From Hymenobacter translucens (GTDB lineage: Bacteria > Bacteroidota > Bacteroidia > Cytophagales > Hymenobacteraceae), in contig NZ_JAJERB010000010.1 in the NCBI RefSeq assembly GCF_020685205.1, positions 1-64,000 of the forward strand: DNA of 64,000 bases. The letters are read 5' to 3'. The notes beneath the pieces were generated by a model. It made no database searches, was not told where the DNA came from, and was given only the letters and a program-made list of their open reading frames with translations. Positions 39,878 through 48,587 of the stretch are shown here, in pieces; the stretch's first letter is position 1; the number at the start of each line of letters is the position of its first letter. Made by a program: the position numbers and the translations under genes.

Positions 39878-40804
39878 ATGGCCTTACACTTTATTCGGCG
39901 CGGCACCGGGACGCCCTTGTTGCTGGTACACGGCATTGGCGGCAGCTGGCGCTCCTGGAACACCATTCTTGACGCGCTGGCAGCCAAGCACGAGGTCATC
40001 GCCGTGGATTTGCCGGGCCACGGCGACTCGGCGCCCCTGCCCGGCGCGCAGACCATTGGCGCGCTGGCCGATGCGCTGACGGACTTTCTCACCGAGCAGC
40101 ACCTGCTGGGCATCGACGCGGTGGGCAGCTCCATGGGCGCCCGGCTGGTGCTGGAGCTGGCCCGGCGCGGGGGCGTGCTGGGCGCGGTGGTGTCACTGGA
40201 CCCCGGCGGGTTCTGGGAGGGCTGGGAAGTGCCCGTGTTCTATCATTCGGTGGCCGTGTCGCAAAAACTGGTCGCGGCGTTGCAGCCGCTCATGCCCGCG
40301 CTGATGCACTCGGCCGCGGGCCGCACGGCCCTGCTGCCCCAGTTTTCGGCCCGGCCCTGGGCCGTGGACGCCGACCAGGCCCAAGCGGAGATGCACTCCT
40401 TCGCCCACACCCCCGTGTTTGGAGAGATGCTCGACCAGCTGGCCCACGGCGAAGTGCAGCAGGGGGCACCGGCCGGCAGTCTATCAGCGCCCGTGGTCAT
40501 TGGGTGGGGCCGGCAGGACTGGGTATGCCTGCCCCGCCAGGCTCCGCGGGCCCTGGCTAAATTCCCGGATGCCCGCCTGTACTGGTTTGAAAACTGCGGC
40601 CACTTCCCGCAGTGGGACCAGCCGGCCGAAGCCACCCGGCTCATTCTGGCCACGCTCTCCCGCCAGGCGTACCGGGACGAAGACATTGCCCCACCCGCCG
40701 AAGGGACAGTTGCTTCCCGCGCCGTGCCGAAAGCAGCCGTGGCGGCCGCGGGCCTGGCCCTGGTGGCCGGTGTGGTCTGGCTGTTACGGCGCCGCAAGCG
40801 CTGA
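39878..40804 (+). CDS. Alpha/beta hydrolase with C-terminal membrane anchor
   Basis: 308 residues. Alpha/beta hydrolase fold: oxyanion VHGIGG, strand VIAVDLPGHGDS, nucleophile elbow GSSMGARL, acid GRQDWVCL and catalytic His in ENCGHFPQWDQP. The last 28 residues are a hydrophobic helix followed by RRRKR (AAVAAAGLALVAGVVWLLRRRKR), a single C-terminal membrane anchor. No signal peptide, so the catalytic domain faces the cytoplasm, tail-anchored in the inner membrane. Substrate unknown. A strong terminator follows, shared with the convergent sorbosone-dehydrogenase-like gene. Confidence 0.85.
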   Translation: MALHFIRRGTGTPLLLVHGIGGSWRSWNTILDALAAKHEVIAVDLPGHGDSAPLPGAQTIGALADALTDFLTEQHLLGIDAVGSSMGARLVLELARRGGVLGAVVSLDPGGFWEGWEVPVFYHSVAVSQKLVAALQPLMPALMHSAAGRTALLPQFSARPWAVDADQAQAEMHSFAHTPVFGEMLDQLAHGEVQQGAPAGSLSAPVVIGWGRQDWVCLPRQAPRALAKFPDARLYWFENCGHFPQWDQPAEATRLILATLSRQAYRDEDIAPPAEGTVASRAVPKAAVAAAGLALVAGVVWLLRRRKR

Positions 40805-40829
40805 AAGGATGGTTGAAGAATCCTAAGGT

Positions 40830-40867
40830 AAAAAAGCCCGGGCAGTGTATACTGCCCGGGCTTTTTT
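40830..40867. terminator. Bidirectional intrinsic terminator
   Basis: GCCCGGGCAGT and ACTGCCCGGGC form a perfect 11-bp stem with a 4-nt loop, flanked by six A's on the left and six T's on the right. It lies between convergent genes (40804 and 40905) and should stop transcription in both directions. Confidence 0.9.
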
Positions 40868-40904
40868 GAAGTAAACTAAACGGGACCCACGGCCGAGCCG
40901 CTGC

Positions 40905-42272
40905 TCAGTGGCTGGTGCGTCCGCTTCCACCCGCCTGGGTACTGGAGGTGGCGCTCACGCGCCACAGCTTGTTGCCGGCGTCGTCGGCGACGAGCAGCGA
41001 GCCATCGGGCAAGGTTGCCACGCCCACGGGCCGTCCGTAAGCATCGTCCGAGTCGCCGCCGGCCAGAAAGCCGGTCAGGAAGTCCTCGGGGGGACCGCTG
41101 GGCTTGGCCCCCGCGAAAGGCACGAACACCACCTTGTACCCCGAGAAAGCTGTCCGGTTCCACGAGCCGTGCTGGCCAATAAAGGCCCCGCCACGGTACT
41201 TGGCAGGAAAAGCCGTTTTATCGTAGAAGGCCAGGCCCAGCGAGGCGGTGTGGGCCCCCAGGGGCACTTCGGGTACCAGGGTTTTCTGCACCAAGTCGGG
41301 CCGCTCGCCCTTGCGGCGTGGGTCCTCATTGGGGCCGAAGTAGGCGTAGGGCCAGCCGTAGAAGCCACCTTCTTTCACGCTAGTCAGGTAGTCGGGCACC
41401 AGCTCATCGCCCAGTTCGTCGCGCTCGTTGACGGCCGTCCACAATGTTTGGGTGCCGGGGGCCCAGGCCAGGCCCACGGGGTTGCGCAGGCCGCTGGCGT
41501 ACACTTTTTCGCCGCTGCCATCAGGGTTGATTTGCAAGACGTTGGCGCGGCGCTCCTCTTCCTTGGCGCCGTGCTCCATCACGTTGCTGGCCGAGCCCAC
41601 CGTCACGTAAATCTTTGCGCCATCGGGGCTGGCCAGCAGGTTGCGGGTCCAGTGGTTGTTGTAGCCGCCGGCCGGTAGGCTCATGATTTTCTGCCCCGGC
41701 CCGGTAATTTTGGTTTGCCCGGCCTTATAGGCATATTTCAGCACGGCGTCAGTGTTGGCCACGTACAGCGCATCGCCGAGCACCAGCATGCCCAAGGGCT
41801 GGTTAAGGCCCGAGAGCAGCACCGTGCGCACTTCCGGCCGGCCGTCGGCGTCGCGCAGCAGCGTAATGCGGTTGGCGCTGGTCGATTTAATCGCTTTGGA
41901 AGGGTCCAGTTTCAGCGCGGCGGCTACCTTTTTCTTCACCGTTTTGGGCACCGTGTTCGACTCGGCCACCAGCACGTCGCCATTCGGGGCCACGTACACC
42001 CAGCGGGGGCTGTCGAGGCTGCCGGCGAACTCGGCCACGGCAAAACCAGCCGGCGCGGTGGGCGTTTTGTCCGCGGGCCAGCCCGTGACGTGGCTGCGTC
42101 GCGTGGCGGACTCGGTGGCGTACGGCGTTGGTAGGTCGAGGGACTTGGTGGCCGTTTCCACCGTTTGCGCGGGCGTCGTGGCCGCGGCCTCCTGCTTTTC
42201 CTGGGCAGAAGGCCCGCCGCAGGCGGCCACCAAGCCCAGCAGGGGCAGAAGCCGAAGAGATTTTATCACCAT
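40905..42272 (-). CDS. Sorbosone dehydrogenase-like (PQQ/glucose-dehydrogenase fold) lipoprotein
   Basis: 455 residues. A lipoprotein signal ends at LVAACGG. The rest is a six-bladed propeller of the L-sorbosone/soluble glucose dehydrogenase type: GFAVAEFAGSLDSPRWVYVAPNGDVLVAES (blade 1), GLNQPLGMLVLGDALYVAN, YNNHWTRNLLASPDGAKIYVTVGS, RNPVGLAWAPGTQTLWTAVNERDELGDELVPDYL, GWPYAYFGPNEDPR and the final GRPVGVATLPDGSLLVADDAGNKLWRV. These enzymes oxidise sugars in the periplasm or on the outer membrane using PQQ. No PQQ genes are present here, so the cofactor must come from elsewhere or the protein is a non-redox relative. Complete in length. Confidence 0.85.
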   Translation of the reverse strand: MVIKSLRLLPLLGLVAACGGPSAQEKQEAAATTPAQTVETATKSLDLPTPYATESATRRSHVTGWPADKTPTAPAGFAVAEFAGSLDSPRWVYVAPNGDVLVAESNTVPKTVKKKVAAALKLDPSKAIKSTSANRITLLRDADGRPEVRTVLLSGLNQPLGMLVLGDALYVANTDAVLKYAYKAGQTKITGPGQKIMSLPAGGYNNHWTRNLLASPDGAKIYVTVGSASNVMEHGAKEEERRANVLQINPDGSGEKVYASGLRNPVGLAWAPGTQTLWTAVNERDELGDELVPDYLTSVKEGGFYGWPYAYFGPNEDPRRKGERPDLVQKTLVPEVPLGAHTASLGLAFYDKTAFPAKYRGGAFIGQHGSWNRTAFSGYKVVFVPFAGAKPSGPPEDFLTGFLAGGDSDDAYGRPVGVATLPDGSLLVADDAGNKLWRVSATSSTQAGGSGRTSH

Positions 42273-42464
42273 GAAAGGAAAGGATTGAGAACCATAAACC
42301 AGTGCCCGGAAGCCCTTGAGGGCGGAGTGAGCACCGGCGTTGTTGCGTTACGCCCGTAAAAGGCAGCTTATCGGTTACGGCGAAGCAAAACAGGTTGTTG
42401 TGCGCACCAACGGCTGCCCCCTGAAATGACACCACCAGCTATTCGTCTTTTTTACCACGGGCTG

Positions 42465-43244
42465 ATGAGCCGCCCTTTGCTGCTGGCTGGACTGTTCCTG
42501 CTGTCAACTCGTGCTGGCTTCGGCCAGACGCCCCGGCTTACGGACCACAACACCCTGGGCTGGTTTGTGTACGCGGGCGACCATCAGGTAACTAGAAAGT
42601 GGGCGGTGCACACCGAGTACCAGGCGCGGCGGGTGAACTGGCTCAAGGCGCCGCAAAACCAGCTCGCCCGCCTGGGGCTGGTGCGCACACTCAGCAAGCG
42701 GGTACAGGCCTCGGGTGGCTACACGTATTTCCAGACCCACCGCTACGGCCGCTACCCCACCGTGACGAGTGAGGCTGCGCCCGAGCAGCGGCTGTACGAG
42801 GACCTGACCCTGCAGGACGAGCCGCTGGGGCGCCTGACCCTGACGCACCGCCTGCGGCTGGAGCAACGCTGGCTGGGCTCCCGTGGCGAGGATGGCCGGG
42901 GCCGCGTGCTGGACTGGGAATACCAGCACCGCATCCGCTACCAGTTGGCCGGCGAGTGGGCGCTGCAGGGCCCCACGGTGGACGACGGCGAATGGTACCT
43001 GAATGCATTCGACGAGCTGTTCATTGGCTTTGGCCAAAACGTCGGCGCCAACGTGTTCAACCAGAACCGGCTGTCCGGCGGCCTGGGCTACCGGTTTAAA
43101 GAGCATGCGAAAGTCGAGCTGAACTACCTCTACCAAATCAGCCAGCACGCCACTCCTGACCCGGCTACCAACCGGCCCGTGTTTGAGCATAACCAGGGCT
43201 TTCGGCTCAACGTCCTGTACAACCTGGATTTTAGCTCGGAGTAG
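42465..43244 (+). CDS. DUF2490 outer-membrane beta-barrel protein
   Basis: 259 residues from the ATG at 42465 (an upstream ATG at 42426 adds 13 residues and weakens the signal peptide). Signal peptide MSRPLLLAGLFLLSTRAGFGQ, then alternating strands typical of DUF2490: GWFVYAGDHQVTRKWAVHTEYQARRV, LRLGLVRTL-type repeats, LTHRLRLEQRWLG, YQHRIRYQLAGEW, FDELFIGFGQN, NRLSGGLGYRFKEHAKVELNYLYQIS, ending in F-R-L-N-V-L-Y. It should form a small outer-membrane barrel. It is divergent from the sorbosone-dehydrogenase-like gene. No gene is seen in 43245-43432. Confidence 0.85.
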   Translation: MSRPLLLAGLFLLSTRAGFGQTPRLTDHNTLGWFVYAGDHQVTRKWAVHTEYQARRVNWLKAPQNQLARLGLVRTLSKRVQASGGYTYFQTHRYGRYPTVTSEAAPEQRLYEDLTLQDEPLGRLTLTHRLRLEQRWLGSRGEDGRGRVLDWEYQHRIRYQLAGEWALQGPTVDDGEWYLNAFDELFIGFGQNVGANVFNQNRLSGGLGYRFKEHAKVELNYLYQISQHATPDPATNRPVFEHNQGFRLNVLYNLDFSSE

Positions 43245-43432
43245 AAGCTCGGCGCATCAGCGTAAAAGCGAGAGGGGCCCCTGGATTCTACACATTGCAA
43301 ACCAATGTGAACAGGGCGGTTCAAAAATGGTGGATTTCGTCTGGATGTCCCCCTGCGTGAGCCGACTGGATATTCACTAAAAGGCATGGCGAAAGTTGTC
43401 CTAGGCGCGGTCGGCGGGCGCAAAGTGACCGT

Positions 43433-46400
43433 CTACCGGGTGATTTCTGCGGTGCGCGTCCGTTTAAGGGATATTTCCTGGCCCCGACTAATATCCTTCC
43501 GCTCGGCCCGGTCGCTGCTGTGCTCGATTACCTGGCTGCCTTTCTGATTAGCCACTGCGTCAAGCGTTTGACTGATTCTGTTAAGCTCGGGTTGTTCGGT
43601 TCGGTATGATACCTTCATTTCCGAGTGACGGATGCCCTGCTCGTCGGTGGTGCTCTGAATGTCGCCGACTTTGGCTCCGCTGCTGGTGATAGCCGCTTTC
43701 ACGGCCTCGGCCTGGCCCCGTTCGCCCGCCTTGATAGGTGGCTCGTCCACCTTGATAATAACCTGCTTCTCGCTGCCCTTGCCCTGGGCACTGACATTGG
43801 CCGCTTCCTTTTCGGAAGGGGTAGGCACGGTGCTGCGCTCCTGGCCGGTGTTCAGCCCCGGGGCAGGAGTGGGGGAGAAGCCAGCTTGGCCACGCTGGGC
43901 AATGCGCCACCCTTCCTCGGTGCGTTCGAGTTGCGTGGGGCTGCTCACGGCTACGTATGCATCGCCCTGCTTCGGTGCGCCGCTCAGGTTGTAGGCCGGT
44001 TGCATGACGGTGTGATAACCATTTAGTAGCTGCGGGTCGGCCCCGGGGGCAGGCAACAGTACAGCCCGGTCGGGGTTATGCGCGTCTACCTGAATTTGAT
44101 AGAGGCTGTAACTCGCCGCCTGCGGGCTGGTGTCCCGACTGTTGATTTGGCCCTCCGCGGTGGGCACAGCGTTGACATAGATGGGAGCGGCGGTGAAGCT
44201 GCGTTCGGGCTGCTGCGCTTCGGCTGATACGGCTTCCGGCGTGGAACTCAACTGTACTTCGGAAGGCTTGTCCGCAACGTCCTGGCTGCGGTCCCGGTTA
44301 TGGGGCTGGATGGTAGCGGCTTCCGCTGCGGCCTGACGAGCGGCGCGGTCCGGTTCGCTTTCAGCTACGCTCACACCGGCATACTTTTCATTGCCGGCCT
44401 CGGCGCGGGCATTGGTGTTGGTCACGATGGCGTGAATGATGGCAATGTCCGGCTGGTCGTTCCGATACGTCATATCGAACTCGGCCCGGCGGATACCCTG
44501 CTCGTCCACAGTGCTCCGCACTTCGCTCGTGCGCATCGAGTAGCCGGAATTATCCAGGACTTCCTTCCAGGCCTCGGCACGACCGGTGGTGTTGGCGGCT
44601 ACCTCGTCAATTTTCCACGTTGCCGTTTTCTCCTCAGCGGGCGGGCCAATGGGCAAGTTGATGGCGGCTGCGGGCTCGGCATATCGGGCCCGGCTGCGAA
44701 GCTCTTCCTGCTCGGCTTCATCGACCTTGCGGCCGGTAGGAGGGGGGTTATCGTTGATGTACTCCTTCAGCAGCACTAGGCCAGCATCTTTTGCATGCAC
44801 GAACTGCGCGGTTTGCTCCGCCGCTTCCTGCTCACTGCGGTAGGAGCGGAATGGTCGCCCGTCGTCGGGGCTGCCGGCGTCGGCGACGGCCGCGCCCATC
44901 ACCGCCTGATTAAACCGCTGGTCCTCCTGCTGACGCTCCTTCTGCGCTTCCGGGGTGTTATCCCGTGCCCGCTGTTTCTGGGCCTCGTCGTACTGACGGC
45001 GGGTTTCCTGCTCATCACGTTCCATCGCGGTGGAGCGGGCGTACTCCGCCTGGCGCTGCTGGTCCTCCTGCTGCCGGCGCTGTTCCCGCTCGGCGGCACG
45101 TTGTTGCTCATCGAGCGCGGCTTGGGCCCGGATTTGCTCGGCATTCATGCCCTGGGCCGTTAGCTCCAGGTCACGGTTCCAGTCCTTGGCCTGCGGATAG
45201 TCAACGCGAATAAAGGCTTCCTGGCTGCGCTCCTGCTCGGGCCGTAGCTGCTCCCGCTGGCGGTAAAGCTCCTGACTGATGACTTCGAGCTGGGCGGTGT
45301 CGGCCTTAGCCACCGACAAGCGGAGGACGGTTTCCCGCTCGGTGCTGCGCTGGACTTCCAACTCAATAGTAGGACCGGCTTCCCCGGTGCCGTTCATCTT
45401 CGCTACCCGGTCCGTGAGCTGCTGAACCTGGGCGGCGCCGCTTTCGGCGCTCTCGTGGTGGTAGCTCACTTTAAGCGCGGTGTGGTACTTGTCGCTGGTG
45501 GCGTGCCACTGAACCGGCCGGCTGGCTTCCTTGTAGGCTTCTTGGTCGGCTACAGGAATCAGCGGCCGGGCTGGGTGCAGCTCATTCATGTAATTCATGT
45601 TGAACTGCCGCCCGCCGGCGTCGCGGTCATTGGCCAGCACGACTTCCTGGGGCTCTTGCTTGTCAATGACCCGCTGAATCAAGGCTACCTGCGCTTCGGT
45701 GGGAGTGCCGCTGGTGGCAATGTAAATCGTATTCTTAGGGTCCTGCTCGTGTTTGAGCTGGTAATGGGAGAGCGAGTCAATGGCTGATTCGGACACGACC
45801 ACGCGCTCGACGGGCGTATCCTTGCCCTGCGTGGGGTGCGATACCCAAATGCCATTTTTAGGCAGCGGCAGCAGGTTTTTGTAGTGCTCGTTCTTCTGCT
45901 CGACGCTGGCCAAGCCCTGCTCATTATAGAGCGGGAAGGCCGTATTCTTGTGCTCGTTCTGCTGCGCGGTGAAGATGCGGCCCTGGAAAGCGGGACTCTC
46001 AATCGTGCTATCGGTAATACCCCGGCTGTGCAGATACGTGCGGTCCGTCAACTCCTTATTGACGCCCAGCACCTCGGCAATCAGCCGCGTTTTGCGGTCT
46101 TCCTGCTGCTGGCGCTCGTGGTCCGGGTCGCCCACGGGCAACGCGTTAAGCCGGCTCACGTCCACTGGGGGAGCATAGATGCGCGTTGGGGCAGGCCCGT
46201 CATTCAGGTACTCGCGTAGCTGCTGCCGGACCTGCCCCAAATTCAGCCCGTGGCCATCGCCACCCCGGGTTTTCGCAAAATCAATGATGCTGCCCTTGTC
46301 GCGGTCGTCGCCGGTGTTCAGGTAAACCTGATGGTCGTCTTTGCGGGTGACGATGAGCACCTCCCCGTCCTTGACGAGCTGGTGCCAATCACCGCGCTTG

Positions 46401-46510
46401 CCTTCCTTTTTCACCTGGTAGCCCTGGCGCTCGGCATAGTCGACAAGGTCAATGTCACGCTTGAACCGGTCAAGCTCGGTGGGGTCGTTTTCTCGGGTAG
46501 GTGCATTCAT
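43433..46510 (-). CDS. DUF3991/TOPRIM-domain plasmid protein
   Basis: 1025 residues. The N-terminus (about 15-100) resembles a degenerate DnaG zinc-binding region with no cysteines (DIDLVDYAERQGY...GSIIDFAKTRGGDG). About 150-225 is DUF3991-like (RTYLHSRGI, NTAFPLYNEQGL), and about 236-300 is a TOPRIM domain, VVVSESAIDSLSHY with Glu241 and LANDRDAGG with D295xD297. It lacks the DnaG catalytic core. The region 450-580 is a long charged coiled coil rich in Gln/Arg/Glu. A repeated domain occurs at about 640-740 and 920-1010 with the pattern STxDEQGIRxxEMxxxYRxxQP. A replication or strand-transfer role is probable. A diverged 3' fragment of this gene occurs at 35318. Confidence 0.8.
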   Translation of the reverse strand: MNAPTRENDPTELDRFKRDIDLVDYAERQGYQVKKEGKRGDWHQLVKDGEVLIVTRKDDHQVYLNTGDDRDKGSIIDFAKTRGGDGHGLNLGQVRQQLREYLNDGPAPTRIYAPPVDVSRLNALPVGDPDHERQQQEDRKTRLIAEVLGVNKELTDRTYLHSRGITDSTIESPAFQGRIFTAQQNEHKNTAFPLYNEQGLASVEQKNEHYKNLLPLPKNGIWVSHPTQGKDTPVERVVVSESAIDSLSHYQLKHEQDPKNTIYIATSGTPTEAQVALIQRVIDKQEPQEVVLANDRDAGGRQFNMNYMNELHPARPLIPVADQEAYKEASRPVQWHATSDKYHTALKVSYHHESAESGAAQVQQLTDRVAKMNGTGEAGPTIELEVQRSTERETVLRLSVAKADTAQLEVISQELYRQREQLRPEQERSQEAFIRVDYPQAKDWNRDLELTAQGMNAEQIRAQAALDEQQRAAEREQRRQQEDQQRQAEYARSTAMERDEQETRRQYDEAQKQRARDNTPEAQKERQQEDQRFNQAVMGAAVADAGSPDDGRPFRSYRSEQEAAEQTAQFVHAKDAGLVLLKEYINDNPPPTGRKVDEAEQEELRSRARYAEPAAAINLPIGPPAEEKTATWKIDEVAANTTGRAEAWKEVLDNSGYSMRTSEVRSTVDEQGIRRAEFDMTYRNDQPDIAIIHAIVTNTNARAEAGNEKYAGVSVAESEPDRAARQAAAEAATIQPHNRDRSQDVADKPSEVQLSSTPEAVSAEAQQPERSFTAAPIYVNAVPTAEGQINSRDTSPQAASYSLYQIQVDAHNPDRAVLLPAPGADPQLLNGYHTVMQPAYNLSGAPKQGDAYVAVSSPTQLERTEEGWRIAQRGQAGFSPTPAPGLNTGQERSTVPTPSEKEAANVSAQGKGSEKQVIIKVDEPPIKAGERGQAEAVKAAITSSGAKVGDIQSTTDEQGIRHSEMKVSYRTEQPELNRISQTLDAVANQKGSQVIEHSSDRAERKDISRGQEISLKRTRTAEITR

Positions 46511-46614
46511 TGCGGGAAGCTTACTGGTGGTCTTTGTTGACCAGTAGCTCCGGGCGGGGAAAGAGTAGCGGTGGGTGGGACCGCTACGCTACCAAGAATA
46601 CTATCCGGTCGTGG

Positions 46615-47025
46615 TTACGGGGCAGGAGAAGCTGGGGCGCCGTCGGCATGCCCGGCATCGGGGAGGGGAGGGGTGCCGCTGTCAAAGCATTTGAGCTGCT
46701 TTTGAAAAGTGGACAGGGCCTCCGAATTGGCAAACAGGAAGCGTGGGGTCACGCTATTGGGGGGAATCCTGATTAGCTCCGTCGTGACGTCAAGGCTGCG
46801 CAGCAGGCGTTGCAGCAGGCGGGGCTCTTCGCGTTTGAGGGAGTTGTTTTTCAGGCCAACGATGCTGGTGTAGGGAAGCTCGTGCTGGTCGCAAAACGAT
46901 TTTAGCTCCCCTTTGGCAAGCATTAGTAATCGAAACTGGGCGTAGCGTAAAACATCGGCATAGGGAACGGTAAGCTGTAGGTCAGGGAAGCCCAGGGGGG
47001 CCGAGATGTGTGGAGATGGTACCAT
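46615..47025 (-). CDS. Small putative HTH regulator beside the tra operon
   Basis: 136 residues. Central part (about 20-105) aligns with the protein at 4722-5123: TVPYADVLRYAQFRLL, then FCDQHELPYTSIVGLKNNSLKREEPRLLQRLLRSLDV, whose helix-turn-helix character (ELPYTSIVGLKNNSLK) is clearer than in its sibling. The C-terminal 25 residues are a proline-rich tail. It lies between the TOPRIM gene and the tra operon, divergent from the latter, with the 11-bp-period array 47210-47283 in the intervening region. It is the obvious candidate to bind that array and control transfer; this is inference from position. Confidence 0.7.
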   Translation of the reverse strand: MVPSPHISAPLGFPDLQLTVPYADVLRYAQFRLLMLAKGELKSFCDQHELPYTSIVGLKNNSLKREEPRLLQRLLRSLDVTTELIRIPPNSVTPRFLFANSEALSTFQKQLKCFDSGTPPLPDAGHADGAPASPAP

Positions 47026-47209
47026 GCGGGGTGGTGAGGAATTAGGGGTGAAGGTGTGTTTCAGTGAACTGTAAACGAAGGATAATTCACAAAGACACGA
47101 ATTGCAGCCAATCGCTGCAAATACCTTAACCCAAAACCCGCAATAATACCCCGAGCCTAACTGGTAACTCCGAGGAGTCAGCCAGCTAGGGCCCGGTTGA
47201 CTAGCCCTA

Positions 47210-47283
47210 ACGCAGAATCTTTTCAGAGGTTATAAAGAACCATAAAAGAATTGTTTCAGAAATTTTTCAGAACTATTTCAGAA
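47210..47283 (+). repeat. Direct-repeat array, 11-bp period (tra side)
   Basis: Seven 8-bp units with exact 11-bp spacing begin at 47210, 47221, 47232, 47243, 47254, 47265 and 47276. The last three are perfect TTTCAGAA; the earlier ones are diverged (ACGCAGAA, TTTCAGAG, ATAAAGAA, TAAAAGAA). The array ends 23 bp before the first tra start codon. The other part of 47026-47306 holds no gene. Confidence 0.75.
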
Positions 47284-47306
47284 GAGGGGCCGTAAGCAGG
47301 GCTCAT

Positions 47307-48095
47307 ATGAAAATGGCTCTGCTCGTTGCTTTTGCACTTTTCCTAATTGGAGTGCTGTCCGGCCTGGCCTGGAGGCGTGGCAGGAACAAGGGGCCGAAAG
47401 CAGACCTCGTGGCAAAGAGCAACCATAAATCTGTTTGGTCTTTTCACTATGGCCCGGCGTCAGTCATTCCTATTCGGGAGACTGCGAAAGTATCCCCGCG
47501 CTCTGGGGCAGACAGCCCTTTGTCGCAACTCATACCGGAGGACATTGAGGCAAAAGAACAACAAGTAAAAGCGGAGGAAACGGCTCGTGTCGAGGAAGCT
47601 CAGGCACTCGAAAATGAAGTGCGGCCTCAACCCACCGAGCAGGCCGACGAAGCGGCTTCTACTCCTGCGGCAACAGCAGTGTCGTCGACAGCCACTATCC
47701 CAAAAGAGGCTAAAGAAGACCCAGTAAGAGATACGCCGGCGGCGCAGCTGCTTTCCTCTCGTCACGCACCAGGCGCAAAGCTCAATGTGCTGGATATGCT
47801 TGGCACCGATGAGGCGGCCACAGCCAAGATTCAAGCTACTGCCGCTGCTGAAGTGAATCCGGGGGTAGGGGAGGAGCCTGCCCAGCCAGCCGGTGCGAAG
47901 GCCGAAGATGCTCCCGTGCCAGCAACGCTCTTCAACAACCCGCTGACGGAAGCGACAGGCACCAAAAACGACGAGGCAAACCGCCAGGCTGCCGTGGAGC
48001 TGAAGAAGCGCAAGCGGGCGGCATTGCGCACGGGCACGGATGGCCAGAAAGCGGCCCTTGCGGCTCTCATCACCGAAGCCGCTGCGCCTGGCTAA
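47307..48095 (+). CDS. Membrane-anchored hypothetical protein, first gene of the tra operon
   Basis: 262 residues. An N-terminal hydrophobic helix (ALLVAFALFLIGVLSGLAW, residues 4-22) followed by RRGR gives an inner-membrane anchor with the remainder probably cytoplasmic. The rest is charged, Ala/Glu/Thr-rich and low-complexity, with an Arg/Lys-rich helix near the C-terminus (AAVELKKRKRAALRTG). Not recognised; its place directly before traE suggests a transfer-related membrane scaffold. The low-complexity middle makes homology detection difficult. Confidence 0.6.
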   Translation: MKMALLVAFALFLIGVLSGLAWRRGRNKGPKADLVAKSNHKSVWSFHYGPASVIPIRETAKVSPRSGADSPLSQLIPEDIEAKEQQVKAEETARVEEAQALENEVRPQPTEQADEAASTPAATAVSSTATIPKEAKEDPVRDTPAAQLLSSRHAPGAKLNVLDMLGTDEAATAKIQATAAAEVNPGVGEEPAQPAGAKAEDAPVPATLFNNPLTEATGTKNDEANRQAAVELKKRKRAALRTGTDGQKAALAALITEAAAPG

Positions 48096-48197
48096 AGGCC
48101 TCGCCGATACTGACGACTCACCTCCTTTCTGCGCATTTCTCACCCTGCTTTTTGGGAGATAAGCACCCCACTACCAAACCCCCTTTCCATCATTCTT

Positions 48198-48578
48198 ATG
48201 TTTAAGAAACCCCTCAATCTGGCGGCTAACCTGATGGTCGCCGGCCAAGCCTACCAGCCTTCCAAATTGGAGCAGCGCGGCTACGCACTACTGACAGTGC
48301 TGGCCCTCTCTACCGGCGCAGCAAAGGCCCAAAGTGCCGAAGCAGCACTCACGCAGGTCAAGGAAAAGGTGATTGGCATCGTGCAGGTCATTTTCGCCAT
48401 TATCCTGATTATCGGCTTGATTCGGGTGGTCATGAAGTTCGTGCAGGGCTCGCCGGACGCGCTGGGTTCCCTGGGCTGGCTCGTGGGCGGGGTGCTGCTC
48501 TGGTTTGGCTTCCAGCTCTTCAAGGACGACTTGGTGAGTGCCGTAGGTGGCAGCGAAGGCGGTGGGCTAACCAACTAA
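48198..48578 (+). CDS. traE: TraE-like pilin (DUF4134, VirB2-like)
   Basis: 126 residues. A cleavable or membrane-spanning N-terminal segment (YALLTVLALSTGAAKAQ) ends near residue 45, followed by two transmembrane helices, VIGIVQVIFAIILIIGLIRVVMKF and LGWLVGGVLLWFGFQLF, separated by a short charged loop. This VirB2/DUF4134 architecture gives the pilin-like subunit of the Bacteroidota conjugation system. It is second in the operon and followed 9 bp later by traF. Confidence 0.8.
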   Translation: MFKKPLNLAANLMVAGQAYQPSKLEQRGYALLTVLALSTGAAKAQSAEAALTQVKEKVIGIVQVIFAIILIIGLIRVVMKFVQGSPDALGSLGWLVGGVLLWFGFQLFKDDLVSAVGGSEGGGLTN

Positions 48579-48587
48579 GCCGCTGCC

